The notes under the pieces: generated by a model
The model's database searches: none
The model's input: the letters and a program-made list of their open reading frames with translations, nothing else
Told to the model about the DNA's origin: nothing
Source of the DNA: Pseudomonas sp. NKUCC02_KPG
GTDB lineage: Bacteria; Pseudomonadota; Gammaproteobacteria; Pseudomonadales; Pseudomonadaceae
Direction of reading: 5' to 3'
NCBI RefSeq assembly: GCF_019345465.1
Contig: NZ_JAHKRC010000006.1
Coordinates: forward strand, 124,001 to 188,000
Length of the DNA stretch: 64,000 bases
Shown here: piece by piece, positions 55,765-64,000 of the stretch
Position numbering within the stretch: the first letter of the stretch is position 1
How the letters are laid out: each line of letters starts with the position of its first letter
Translations under genes and position numbers: made by a program

Positions 55765-55938
55765 GAGCGCCTCAGGTTATTCCCTTAAAACAGCACCCTG
55801 CGACGTTTTAATGTTTTTGAAATGGCGTTAGAGGGTGCTGCGCGAGTAGCGGATGATAATCGATCGCAACTGTATTTTCTACATTGTCGAACAATTAACA
55901 CCGCTGAAAGGCCCGCGCTAGAGCATTTCACCTGTGTT

Positions 55939-56412
55939 TTAAGCGGCAGGGAGAGGCTGGCAGACGTCAACCCACTGCGCGTTGACCAGGTCGGCCATGC
56001 GCGACGGGCAAATCTTTACGGCAGTGTGAGTGGCCCCGGCCGCGGGCATGACTTCAGTGAAGCTTTGCAGGGAAATGTCGCAGTAAACGGGCAATTCAGT
56101 CGCCAGCCCGAAAGGGCAGACGCCCCCCACAGGGTGGCTGGTGAGTGCGACGACCGTTTCGGCGTCCAGCATTTTGGCTTTGCTGCCCAGGGCGTCTTTC
56201 ATTTTCTTGTTGTCGATGCGTGCATCACCCCGTGCCACCAGCAAAACATTGCGTTCGCCGACTCGAAAGGCCAGGGTTTTAGCAATTTGACCGGGCTCAA
56301 CGCCATGGGCTTCGGCAGCCAGTGCGACCGTCGCCGTGCTCGTGGTCAATTCGATGATGTGCAGGTCGGGGGCGTTGGCGTGAAAAAAGGCGCGTACGGA
56401 TTCAAGGCTCAT
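55939..56412 (-). CDS. YbaK-family aminoacyl-tRNA deacylase
   Basis: A 157-residue YbaK/ProX-type protein: VEPGQIAKTLAFRVGERNVL, RIDNKKMKDALGSK and TSHPVGGVCPFGLA are family hallmarks. These enzymes clear mischarged tRNA (for example Cys-tRNA-Pro). The start at MSLESVRAFF (complement of 56412) is preferred over an upstream TTG. Head to tail with the oxidoreductase gene, about 80 bases away. Confidence 0.87.
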   Translation of the reverse strand: MSLESVRAFFHANAPDLHIIELTTSTATVALAAEAHGVEPGQIAKTLAFRVGERNVLLVARGDARIDNKKMKDALGSKAKMLDAETVVALTSHPVGGVCPFGLATELPVYCDISLQSFTEVMPAAGATHTAVKICPSRMADLVNAQWVDVCQPLPAA

Positions 56413-56492
56413 CGGGCTAGGCTCTTTGGGCAAAAGCCTGAATCTAGAGAAGCCGATGGCGCACTGTCAATGCGCCACCGGTCAAGGGGCGG

Positions 56493-57503
56493 TTAAATAT
56501 CCAGAATGATCTTGCCGAAATGCTGGTTGGTTTCCTGGTACTTGAACGCCTCGACCATGTCGGTCAGAGGGAAGTGACGATCAATCACCGGGTGCATGCC
56601 GTTGGCATTGATCGCACGAACCATGTCTTGCTGCTGGCTGCGGCTGCCGACGAGTACCCCTTGCAGGCGAACTTGCTTGATCAGCATCGGTACAAAGTTC
56701 ATCGCGCCGCTGACACCGCTGAGGATGCCAATGATCGAGATATGCCCGCCAACCCGAATGGCGATCATCGACTGCTCAAGGGTCGCAGGGCCGCCAACTT
56801 CAATGATGTGGTCGACACCGCGGCCACCGGTCAGGGCCAGGGCTGTCTCGCCCCAGAGCGGGTCTTTGCGGTAGTTGATGACATGGTCTGCGCCCATGGC
56901 TTTCAGGCGCTCCAGTTTCTCGTCGCTGGAGGAGGTGGCGATCACCGTGGCACCGGCCATTTTGGCGAATTGCAGGGCGAAAATCGAAACGCCACCCGTG
57001 CCTTGAATCAGCACCGTGTCACCCGGCTTGAGGGAGTCATCGGCCATCAACGCGCGCCACGCAGTCAGGCCTGCGGTGGTCAGGGTCGACGCCTCGGCGT
57101 GGCTCCAGCCGGTGGGTGCCAGGGTGAACGATGTAGCTTTGGCGGTCACTTGCTCGCGGGCATAACCGTCGATGCCATCGCCGGGTACGGTAACGAAACC
57201 TTCAACCAGCGGGGTGCCGGCGATCCATTCCGGGAAAAAGGTGCTGACCACCGAATCGCCGACCTTGAACTCGCTGACATCGGCGCCCACCGCAATCACT
57301 TCACCTGCACCATCGGCCATGGGAATGCGCTTTTCGCTGGGTCCCCACATACCGCTTACTACTGCAAAATCGTGATAGTTCAATGAGTTGGCGCGTAAAC
57401 CTACAGTGATTTCACCACGGGCCGGCGCACTGACTTCGCTGCTGCCAACGACTACATTGTGATAACCGCCGCCAGGTTGGACGAAGATGGTTTTAGTGCT
57501 CAT
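56493..57503 (-). CDS. Zinc-free medium-chain NAD(P) oxidoreductase (quinone-oxidoreductase-like)
   Basis: A 336-residue MDR protein. The N-terminal catalytic domain contains LRANSLNYHDFAVVSGMWG without zinc cysteines, and the coenzyme domain has VLIQGTGGVSIFALQFAKMA. Enoyl or quinone reductase activity is likely. An ArsR-type gene lies just upstream in the same direction (54 bases), suggesting repressor and target in one unit. Confidence 0.87.
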   Translation of the reverse strand: MSTKTIFVQPGGGYHNVVVGSSEVSAPARGEITVGLRANSLNYHDFAVVSGMWGPSEKRIPMADGAGEVIAVGADVSEFKVGDSVVSTFFPEWIAGTPLVEGFVTVPGDGIDGYAREQVTAKATSFTLAPTGWSHAEASTLTTAGLTAWRALMADDSLKPGDTVLIQGTGGVSIFALQFAKMAGATVIATSSSDEKLERLKAMGADHVINYRKDPLWGETALALTGGRGVDHIIEVGGPATLEQSMIAIRVGGHISIIGILSGVSGAMNFVPMLIKQVRLQGVLVGSRSQQQDMVRAINANGMHPVIDRHFPLTDMVEAFKYQETNQHFGKIILDI

Positions 57504-57557
57504 GGGATTTCCTCATGTTTTTACATTGCGCGAAATAACGAAATGTATAGGTAAAAA

Positions 57558-57854
57558 TTACAACTCGATTTTCAGCCTAGCTGCAAAGTCATCGATCGCC
57601 TGTTCATTGCGTCGATAGTACGTCCACTTGCCAATGCGCGTAGTCAGGACAAAACCTGCACGTTGCAAAATGGCCAGGTGCGCTGACGCCGTAGAAGGGG
57701 ACAGCCCGGCCTTGTGCTGCAAATGGGTCACGCACACGCCAATCGCGGGATCGCCGTGATCCTGAGGCGGGAAATTGCGGAGCGGGTCTTTGAGCCACTC
57801 CATCATTTGCATGCGAGTGTCATTACCCAGGGCTTTGAGTTGTTCAAGAATCAT
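57558..57854 (-). CDS. ArsR-family winged-helix regulator
   Basis: A 98-residue winged-helix protein: LEQLKALGNDTRMQMMEWLK, HLQHKAGLSPSTASAHLAIL (recognition helix) and RAGFVLTTRIGKWTYYRRNE (wing). No arsenic-type cysteine pair, so its signal is not a metal of that class. The start is the ATG at the complement of 57854, because the longer frame runs through REP sequence. Probably controls the downstream oxidoreductase. Confidence 0.87.
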   Translation of the reverse strand: MILEQLKALGNDTRMQMMEWLKDPLRNFPPQDHGDPAIGVCVTHLQHKAGLSPSTASAHLAILQRAGFVLTTRIGKWTYYRRNEQAIDDFAARLKIEL

Positions 57855-57903
57855 GGGGGCGATACTACGCTTTTTTCCGAAATGTTCAACCGGCGGTGAT
57901 GCC

Positions 57904-57980
57904 ATCGCGGGCAAGCCTGGCTCCCACAGGTCCGTGTTGTAATCTGACAGGGCAACTGTGGGAGCGGGCTTGCTCGCGAT
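57904..57980. repeat. REP pair, outward orientation
   Basis: ATCGCGGGCAAGCCTGGCTC at 57904 and GTGGGAGCGGGCTTGCTCGC at 57958 form an inverted REP pair in the opposite arrangement to the one at 7586. It lies between the ArsR gene and hemB; the gap 57855-58158 holds no gene. Confidence 0.85.
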
Positions 57981-58158
57981 GCAGGCAATGGGTTTTACCT
58001 GAAGCACCGCTGTAATTAGGCTCCGTTCCCCAGTAAACACACCCCGCGACAACCGGCCGCACGTAGGGCGGATGTTTTGCAATTGCGGGATCAATCCTGT
58101 ATTTGTTCCGCCATTGAGCCAAGGCTCGTCTGTTTTTTGAATCTGCCCATCAGGAACC

Positions 58159-59136
58159 ATGATGCCTAACCAGTTCCCCGCCGTTCGTCCGCGCCGCCTG
58201 CGCCGCTCCCAGACCCTTCGCGACATGTTCCAGGAAACCGAATTCAGCCTGAACGACCTGGTGCTGCCGATTTTCGTCGAAGAAGAGATCGACGACTTCG
58301 TGCCCATCACCAGCATGCCTGGCGTAATGCGTATTCCTGAGTCGAAACTGGCCGGTGAAATCGAGCGTTATGCCCGTGCGGGCATCAAGTCGGTGATGCT
58401 GTTCGGTGTGTCTCACCATCTGGATGCCACTGGCAGCGATGCAATGCGTGAAGACGGGCTGGTGTCGCGCATGGTGCGCATCAGCAAGGATGCTGCGCCG
58501 GACATGATCGTCATGAGTGACACCTGCTTCTGCGAGTACACCTCCCATGGTCATTGCGGCGTGATGCACGACCACGGTGTCGACAATGACGCGACCCTGA
58601 TCAACCTCGGTAAACAAGCTGTAGCGGCTGCCGCTGCCGGCGCGGACTTTATCTCGCCATCGGCCGCAATGGACGGCCAGGTGCAGGCTATCCGCAGCGC
58701 TCTGGATGGTGCCGGCTTTATCGATACCTCGATCATGGCGTACTCCACCAAGTTCGCCTCGGCACTCTACGGCCCGTTCCGTGAGGCGGGCGGCAGCGCC
58801 CTTACCGGCGATCGCAAGTCGTACCAGATGAACCCGATGAACCGCCGTGAAGCGATTCGCGAGTCCCTGCTGGACGAGCAAGAGGGCGCAGACGTGCTGA
58901 TGGTCAAGCCTGCCGGTGCTTACCTCGACATCATTCGCGATATCCGCCAGGCCTCGCATCTTCCTTTGGCGGCGTATCAGGTCAGCGGTGAGTACGCGAT
59001 GATCAAGTTCGGCGCTCAGGCGGGTGCCATCGACGAAGCACGTGTGGTGCGCGAAAGCCTGGGTTCGATCAAGCGCGCCGGTGCTGACATGATCCTGACT
59101 TACTTTGCAATGGATCTGGCCTTGCAGGGGATCTAA
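58159..59136 (+). CDS. hemB: Delta-aminolevulinate dehydratase (porphobilinogen synthase), zinc type
   Basis: A 325-residue HemB. The zinc-binding cysteines Cys123, Cys125 and Cys133 lie in [17 protein letters not shown], and the active-site lysines in [10 protein letters not shown] and [10 protein letters not shown]. It condenses two ALA molecules into porphobilinogen. The main HemB known from P. aeruginosa is a magnesium type in which these cysteines are replaced, so this cysteine-bearing enzyme is likely a second, zinc-dependent copy in the genome (inference). Confidence 0.95.
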   Translation: MMPNQFPAVRPRRLRRSQTLRDMFQETEFSLNDLVLPIFVEEEIDDFVPITSMPGVMRIPESKLAGEIERYARAGIKSVMLFGVSHHLDATGSDAMREDGLVSRMVRISKDAAPDMIVMSDTCFCEYTSHGHCGVMHDHGVDNDATLINLGKQAVAAAAAGADFISPSAAMDGQVQAIRSALDGAGFIDTSIMAYSTKFASALYGPFREAGGSALTGDRKSYQMNPMNRREAIRESLLDEQEGADVLMVKPAGAYLDIIRDIRQASHLPLAAYQVSGEYAMIKFGAQAGAIDEARVVRESLGSIKRAGADMILTYFAMDLALQGI

Positions 59137-59207
59137 GCTGCAGGCGGCAAGTCGGGAGTCGATCGCGTTGCCCGGGCTTGCCGCCAACCCACAAAAGGAA
59201 TTTACCC

Positions 59208-59984
59208 ATGCCAGACGCTCGACTCGAACGAATCCTGATCACCAACGATGACGGTATCGACGCTCCGGGCCTTGCAGTGCTGGAGGAAGTGGCCCGCGAG
59301 TTGGCGGACGAAGTCTGGGTGGTCGCACCGGATCATGACCAAAGCGGTATTTCCACGGCCATCAGCATTCATCACCCGTTGCGCGTGACAAAGCGCGGTG
59401 AACGGCGCTTTTCGGTATCCGGGACACCTGCGGACTGTGTCGCAATGGCCTTGCAGCAGTTGATGGACAAACCACCGAAGCTGTTGCTCTCAGGTATCAA
59501 CAAAGGCGCCAATCTGGGGGTAGAAACGCTGTTCTCCGGCACCGTTGGGGCCGCGATGACCGGTTTGCTGATGGGTGTTCCGTCCATAGCCTTGAGCCAG
59601 TACTTCACCCGTCGCAGTTTTGTACGCTGGGACACCGCTCGCGCCTTGGCCCCTGGTGTGATCCGGCAGTTGCTGGGCAAGGGCTGGGAGCAATCGGCGT
59701 GCCTGAACATCAATTTCCCGGACGTTCCGGCGGATGAAGCCGGGCCGATACAAATCACTTGCCAGGGTGCCGGCCGCATGGATGGGGTGGACGCGATAGA
59801 GCGAACCGATTTTCGTGAGGCCAGGTATTACTGGCTCAGTATCACTCGCCATCAGCACCCTGAAGCGGTTGACACTGAGACCCAGGTCGTGACGCAGGGC
59901 GGGGTTTCGGTCACGCCGCTGGAGTTTGATCGCACCGCCATTTCCCTGCGTGAGCAACTGCGTACAGCGCTTCAATCGATTTAA
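59208..59984 (+). CDS. surE: SurE-like 5'/3'-nucleotidase
   Basis: A 258-residue SurE-family phosphatase. The metal-binding N-terminal motif is ILITNDDGIDAPGLAVLEEV, followed by VVAPDHDQSGISTAISIHHP, SGTPADCVAMAL and LLSGINKGANLG. It removes phosphates from nucleotides. The usual surE of pseudomonads lies with pcm, nlpD and rpoS, absent here, so this may be a second copy. AAAAGGAA precedes the ATG. Its end overlaps the convergent LysR gene by four bases. Confidence 0.88.
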   Translation: MPDARLERILITNDDGIDAPGLAVLEEVARELADEVWVVAPDHDQSGISTAISIHHPLRVTKRGERRFSVSGTPADCVAMALQQLMDKPPKLLLSGINKGANLGVETLFSGTVGAAMTGLLMGVPSIALSQYFTRRSFVRWDTARALAPGVIRQLLGKGWEQSACLNINFPDVPADEAGPIQITCQGAGRMDGVDAIERTDFREARYYWLSITRHQHPEAVDTETQVVTQGGVSVTPLEFDRTAISLREQLRTALQSI

Positions 59985-60916
59985 GCCCAATGCTCCGGGT
60001 CATCGACGATGGCCTGGTGCCCTTCAAGCACTTTCGGTATTTCCTGCTTGAGAAACTCGACCCAGGTTTTGACCTTGGCATCCAGAAACCGCCGGGAAGG
60101 GTAGAGCGCGTAGATGCTTTTTTCGTGCAGCCGATACTGCGGCAGCAGGCGTACCAAAGAACCGCGCTGATAAGAACTGACGGCCACGTAGTCGGGCAGC
60201 AGGCACACGCCAAGCCCGGCCTCGGCCGCTTGGGCCATTGCCTCGGCGACGTTCACCTGAAAGATGTTGCCGGGGCGGATGACTTGCTCGCCCTCAGCAT
60301 CGCGAAAGGTCCAGCTGTCGGTAAACAGGGGGTCAACCAGGTGCAGGCAGCGGTGCTCGTGCAGATCGTCCGGGGTTTTCGGAACTTCCCGTCCCTTCAG
60401 GTAGGAGGGCGCGGCACTGATGACACTGAATATACTGCCCAGGGGTTGGCCGATCAGCTCCGAGTCCGGCAAGTTGGCAGACAGCGTAATCACAACGTCA
60501 TGGCCTTCTTCGAGCAAGTCCGGCTGGCGTTGGGACAGCGTCAGGTCGACATTGACCTGCGGATAGAGCTCTGTGTAGCGGGCCACCAGAGGTGCCAGCA
60601 ACTGGATGCCAAGCCCTGTGGTGGATTGCACCCGTAAATGCCCGCGGGGTATCAGGTGCGCCCCAGCCGCTTCAGCATTGGCGTCTTCGATTTCCCCCAG
60701 GATCATTCGGCAGCGCTCCAGGTAGCGTGCCCCTACCTCGGTCAGTGCCAGGCGTCGCGTGCTGCGCTGCAACAGCCGGGCTTGCAGCGAAGACTCCAGT
60801 TCAGACAGCAAGCGCGAGGTTTGCGCAGTGGAATATCCCAATACCTGCGCCGCAGCGGTGAAGCTGCCCGTTTCGACGACGCGCACGAACACGCGCATTG
60901 CCTGAAAAATATCCAT
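59981..60916 (-). CDS. LysR-family regulator
   Basis: A 311-residue LysR protein. The helix-turn-helix is FVRVVETGSFTAAAQVLGYS followed by TAQTSRLLSELESSLQARLL, with the effector domain (LRVQSTTGLGIQLLAPLVAR) after it. The ATG at the complement of 60916 (MDIFQAMRV) is the usual start. Target unknown; the nearest divergent gene is the Wzz-like one, about 400 bases away. Confidence 0.87.
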   Translation of the reverse strand: MDIFQAMRVFVRVVETGSFTAAAQVLGYSTAQTSRLLSELESSLQARLLQRSTRRLALTEVGARYLERCRMILGEIEDANAEAAGAHLIPRGHLRVQSTTGLGIQLLAPLVARYTELYPQVNVDLTLSQRQPDLLEEGHDVVITLSANLPDSELIGQPLGSIFSVISAAPSYLKGREVPKTPDDLHEHRCLHLVDPLFTDSWTFRDAEGEQVIRPGNIFQVNVAEAMAQAAEAGLGVCLLPDYVAVSSYQRGSLVRLLPQYRLHEKSIYALYPSRRFLDAKVKTWVEFLKQEIPKVLEGHQAIVDDPEHWA

Positions 60917-60983
60917 CCTGATTATTACCCCACACGTAAGCGTGCTTTTTTGTGGTGGCAATAATTACACAGACCACGCGGGT

Positions 60984-61086
60984 ATGCCTTCGTGAAATGG
61001 GTATTTTGCGAAGGCATCGTAAGACAATCCAACTGTTTTTTATAAAATATGTAAGATCATTCTTATAAAAGATTAAGAACAATCTT
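60984..61086. promoter_or_regulatory. AT-rich intergenic region with inverted repeats before the Wzz-like gene
   Basis: ATGCCTTCG (60984-60992) and CGAAGGCAT (61009-61017) form a perfect inverted repeat 16 bases apart. AAGATT (61069) and AATCTT (61081) form another in a strongly AT-rich stretch. Such DNA is a typical target of H-NS-like MvaT proteins. The remainder of 60917-61323 holds no clear gene other than the frame discussed with the Wzz-like gene. Confidence 0.35.
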
Positions 61087-61323
61087 AAATTTAACATGAA
61101 ACTCGGATATTGCTTTGTGGTCTGTCATTTTTGTCGTTCTATAAGCACTCATTTGCAATGAGTGCGAATTTCTCCTTGAGACAACCTGTAAAGCACGGAC
61201 TTTTTCTGTGTGCGTGCACACCCGGCAGCCAGTTGACAACGCTAAAAAACAAGGTGGATTTACTTCAGCCTCCGTCAGGATCTGCAACTTAAAGACATTA
61301 ACACCGAGATAGATTTCTTTGAT

Positions 61324-62541
61324 TTGCTTCACTCGTTTTGGCAGCAAAAAAAGTTAATTGGTTCAACCATGGCAATAGTTGGGGCTCTAGCCTTTGGCTA
61401 TGTTTCATTAACGCAACACGTCTATCGAACCAGTAGTGTGTTGCGTCCTGCAGCCGTTAATGAACTTGATGCCCTCAACCGTTCCGGGATCTACACACTG
61501 CCAGCTGCAGACGCCTTGCTTAAAGTTGGCGCGGCGCTCGAGTCCTATGAAAACCGGCTGAATTACTTCAAATCCCATCAGGACTTTTTCAAGCCGCTGG
61601 AAAAGCAAGGGAACACCCTTGAACAGAGTTTTGAAGCATTCAGCCGTGACGCAATGACGGTGAGCCGACCTGATCCGAACAAGGCAAGCGAATTGAGTCC
61701 GTTTATAAAAATGGAGCTTATTTACCCGGAAACTCTCAATGGTGTTGAGATTCTTAACGGTTTTGTTGAGTACGCAATTAATATTCAGCGACAGCAAATC
61801 AGTGCTGATCTCAAGATTATTATTAGTAATCGGCTTGGGGAGCTGGAAACAAAAATCAATTCTGCCCGTTCAAGCTATCACGTTCAAAAAGAAGGAAAAA
61901 TCGCTGCGTTAGTCGAGTCGGACAAACTGAAGCGGGCAACCTTGGGTGATGAATTGAGCGCCTTGCGCATGCAGCTCAAAATTCAGCGAGATGCGCGCAT
62001 CAATCAGCTGAATGAAGCGATTTCCATCGCAAAGACACTGGGCATCAAACATCCGACCACGCCCGCGGCAATGGCTGATGCAGCACAGGGGGCGTCTTCC
62101 AGGCTGGTACGTACTGAAATCACGTCCCAGGGTATTCCGCAGTACTTCATGGGCTCCGATGCCCTGGAGGCAGAGCGTGCCGTGTTACTCAAGCGAACAA
62201 CGGACGATTTTACGGACTTGCGCGTTTCGCAGGTTCGTAAAGATATGCAACTGCTTGAGGTTAATCGCGAGGTCGAGTTGCTCGGTAAACGCTCAAATGA
62301 AGATGTGTTTCTCAAGGATATCGAACCTTTACGGGCCGAAGTCTACCGCCTTGAGAATCTGCACACTGACATGAGCAACCTGGGTCTGGTGAGTGTTGAT
62401 CGCAAGGCCCAGGCTCCGCTTGATCCGATCAAGCCCAAAAAGGCACTGATAGTGGTACTGGGAGTGATGATGGGCCTGATGCTTGGCCTTATGATTGCGA
62501 CCATTCGCTGCCTCATGAATCGCCGTCGGCAAATGATCTAG
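61324..62541 (+). CDS. Wzz/chain-length determinant-like inner-membrane protein
   Basis: About 405 residues with a helix near each end ([19 protein letters not shown] and [20 protein letters not shown]), a long coiled-coil periplasmic part, and the pattern [20 protein letters not shown] of Wzz proteins that set O-antigen length. The family's N-terminus ([16 protein letters not shown]) is encoded upstream of 61324 in the same frame, but no ATG, GTG or TTG serves it. A one-base shift would join it to an ATG frame starting at 61159. A TTG at 61324 is the conservative start. Confidence 0.75.
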   Translation: MLHSFWQQKKLIGSTMAIVGALAFGYVSLTQHVYRTSSVLRPAAVNELDALNRSGIYTLPAADALLKVGAALESYENRLNYFKSHQDFFKPLEKQGNTLEQSFEAFSRDAMTVSRPDPNKASELSPFIKMELIYPETLNGVEILNGFVEYAINIQRQQISADLKIIISNRLGELETKINSARSSYHVQKEGKIAALVESDKLKRATLGDELSALRMQLKIQRDARINQLNEAISIAKTLGIKHPTTPAAMADAAQGASSRLVRTEITSQGIPQYFMGSDALEAERAVLLKRTTDDFTDLRVSQVRKDMQLLEVNREVELLGKRSNEDVFLKDIEPLRAEVYRLENLHTDMSNLGLVSVDRKAQAPLDPIKPKKALIVVLGVMMGLMLGLMIATIRCLMNRRRQMI

Positions 62542-63623
62542 GCCAGTACCGCTACCGATTTGATCTGTGCCCAAAGCGACTGCCCGACACACAGCCCGAG
62601 CTGGTCCCGTGAGTAACGGGTTATCCGTGCCAGCAAGGCTGTACCGCCGGCATCAAGGCGTACCAGGACATGGGCCTGATTGTCAGCTGGGGTTTCGCCC
62701 ACGACAGTCACACGCAGGCTATTGAGGATGCTGCTGTGCTCGCCAGGGCTCAGGCTCAGGCTGATGTCCCGTGCCTGGACCTTGACGCGTAACGTCTGGC
62801 CGATGGCCATTGAGGCATGGGCGACTCTCAACTGCTCGGTGCTGCCGGGCAATTGCAGGGTCAGCAGTTGATAGGGGTGGTTGTAATCACGGACCTTGCC
62901 TTCAATCACTACTCCGGCGTCATCCCCCCGTGCGAGGGGCAGATCCAGCCTGGCCAGGGTTTCGCCAATCGGGCCGCTGGCAAGTACCTTGCCCTCACTG
63001 AGCAGCACAATGTGGTCCGCCAGGCGCGCAACTTCATCCTGGGAGTGGCTGACGTACAGTACCGGGATATCCAGTTCGGCGTGCAAACGCTCCAGATAGG
63101 GCATGATTTCACCCTTGCGCTGGCTGTCCAGCGCGGCCAGGGGCTCGTCCATCAGCAGCAGCCTTGGACTTGTCAGCAGCGCCCGGGCGATGCCCACCCG
63201 TTGACGTTCACCTCCTGACAGATTGTTCGGTGCGCGCTCCAGCAGGTGGCTGATTCCCAGCAACTGTGTGGCGTGAGCCATATCAACCCGTTGTTCCTTG
63301 AGCGCAATGCGGCGCAGCCCGAACTCCAGGTTGGCCCGCACAGAGAGATGGGGAAACAGGCTTGCTTCTTGAAAGATATATCCCAGCGCCCGCTTGTGCA
63401 CCGGGGCAAAGAAACCTGTCTGGCTGTCTTGCCAGACTTCATCGTTGATCTGCACATAGGCGTTGCTGGCACGCTCAAGCCCGGCAATACAGCGCAGGCA
63501 GGTGGTTTTGCCCGAGCCGGAATGACCATAGAGCGCGGTCACACCCTTGCCTGGCAGTTGCAGGTCCAGGTCCAGGGCAAAACCGGGATAACTGTGCTGC
63601 AGCCGAAGGTTGATCGAGGACAT
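62538..63623 (-). CDS. modC: Molybdate ABC transporter ATP-binding protein
   Basis: A 361-residue ModC: Walker [19 protein letters not shown], signature [16 protein letters not shown], Walker [21 protein letters not shown], and a C-terminal TOBE/MOP-like molybdate-binding domain (about residues 290-355). It powers molybdate import with ModB. Two bases separate it from modB. It overlaps the convergent Wzz-like gene by four bases. Confidence 0.95.
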   Translation of the reverse strand: MSSINLRLQHSYPGFALDLDLQLPGKGVTALYGHSGSGKTTCLRCIAGLERASNAYVQINDEVWQDSQTGFFAPVHKRALGYIFQEASLFPHLSVRANLEFGLRRIALKEQRVDMAHATQLLGISHLLERAPNNLSGGERQRVGIARALLTSPRLLLMDEPLAALDSQRKGEIMPYLERLHAELDIPVLYVSHSQDEVARLADHIVLLSEGKVLASGPIGETLARLDLPLARGDDAGVVIEGKVRDYNHPYQLLTLQLPGSTEQLRVAHASMAIGQTLRVKVQARDISLSLSPGEHSSILNSLRVTVVGETPADNQAHVLVRLDAGGTALLARITRYSRDQLGLCVGQSLWAQIKSVAVLA

Positions 63624-63625
63624 TT

Positions 63626-64000
63626 TCAGCTCCAGCCGGTTTGAGATTTGCGGCTTGAATACAGCGCCAGTAGCACCAGGAAAGAAAACACCACCATTGC
63701 GCCCGCCAGCCAGTGTGCCTGTGCGTATTCCAGCGCCTCGACGTGGTCGTAGATCTGCACCGAGACCACCCGGGTTTTTTCCGGGATGTTGCCGCCAATC
63801 ATCAGCACCACACCAAACTCACCGACGGTATGGGCAAAGCCCAAAATCGCGGCGGTGATAAAACCGGGCCTGGCCAGGGGCAAGATAACGGTGAAAAAGG
63901 TATCCCACCGATTTGCCCGCAGGGTGGCAGCCACTTCAAGCGGCCTTGGGCCAATGGCCGTGAATGCGTTCTGCAAAGGCTGTACGACAAAAGGCATGGA
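63626..64000 (-). CDS. modB: Molybdate ABC transporter permease (C-terminal part)
   Basis: The visible C-terminal 125 residues include the EAA loop [20 protein letters not shown] and a following helix, [20 protein letters not shown]. The frame continues past the window end, so the start is missing. ModB is the membrane channel of the ModABC molybdate importer; modA is expected beyond the window. Confidence 0.93.
   Translation of the reverse strand, partial: SMPFVVQPLQNAFTAIGPRPLEVAATLRANRWDTFFTVILPLARPGFITAAILGFAHTVGEFGVVLMIGGNIPEKTRVVSVQIYDHVEALEYAQAHWLAGAMVVFSFLVLLALYSSRKSQTGWS

Noticed and set aside
57855..58316. N-terminal extension of the ArsR regulator to 252 residues
   Set aside because: The extra part runs through REP sequence and the hemB upstream region; the 98-residue form matches the family length.
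1..64000. CRISPR arrays, tRNA or rRNA genes
   Set aside because: No regularly spaced repeats and no cloverleaf or rRNA-like sequence could be found by reading.

Overview
The window is about 60% GC and reads as a chromosomal segment of a Pseudomonas, probably from the fluorescens/putida/fragi side of the genus (inference). The markers are REP elements with the core GAGCGGGCTTGCTCGCG, a DUF1652 protein, the PtxS/Kgu 2-ketogluconate operon with two perfect PtxS operators, and overall gene content. No rRNA, tRNA, CRISPR array or intact prophage was seen. Both ends cut genes: a SF1 helicase on the left and modB on the right.

Layout. 0-1.8 kb: C-terminal part of a UvrD/HelD-like helicase. 2.1-8.5 kb: a tetronate (threonate/erythronate) catabolic operon, ltnD-otnK-otnC-permease-otnI, with a convergent DeoR-type regulator. 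Two short ORFs sit in it, each ending in an ATGA overlap with the next gene, and a Crc/Hfq-type A-rich motif precedes the permease. 8.8-15.1 kb: a lipoprotein gamma-glutamyltransferase, a DUF1652 protein, then an AraC regulator, FAD amine oxidoreductase, cupin and polyamine-type binding protein. 15.1-20.3 kb: kguD-kguT-kguK-kguE-ptxS. 20.4-22.0 kb: a single-Cache chemoreceptor. 22.3-28.0 kb: uppP, DUF1294, YjbR, LysR/azoR, a hydrolase and an MFS transporter.

28.1-34.0 kb: the carboxynorspermidine pathway (nspC and its dehydrogenase), then nirBD. nirBD is preceded by a sigma-54-type promoter and a strong intrinsic terminator inside its leader, which suggests nitrogen control plus antitermination. 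34.1-37 kb: ybiT, and immediately upstream of it the remnant of an integrated element: a decayed tyrosine recombinase, an intact XRE antitoxin and its frameshifted RelE-type toxin. 37.3-40.4 kb: small envelope proteins and a DapA paralogue.

40.6-45.2 kb: a compact operon of a fused ATPase-permease, a glycine-betaine-type binding protein, a homocysteine S-methyltransferase and an unusual short MsrA. This is the most attractive candidate for an under-described system, perhaps uptake of an onium compound and use of its methyl group to make or protect methionine. 45.2-51.5 kb: small proteins, LysR, DUF2798, a zinc alcohol dehydrogenase, HdeA and a PQQ-type sugar dehydrogenase. 51.5-58 kb: ecotin, pgm, a DUF3857/transglutaminase protein, a YbaK deacylase, and an oxidoreductase with an ArsR regulator. 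58-64 kb: a Zn-type hemB, a surE-like gene, LysR, a Wzz-like protein without a normal start codon, and modC-modB.
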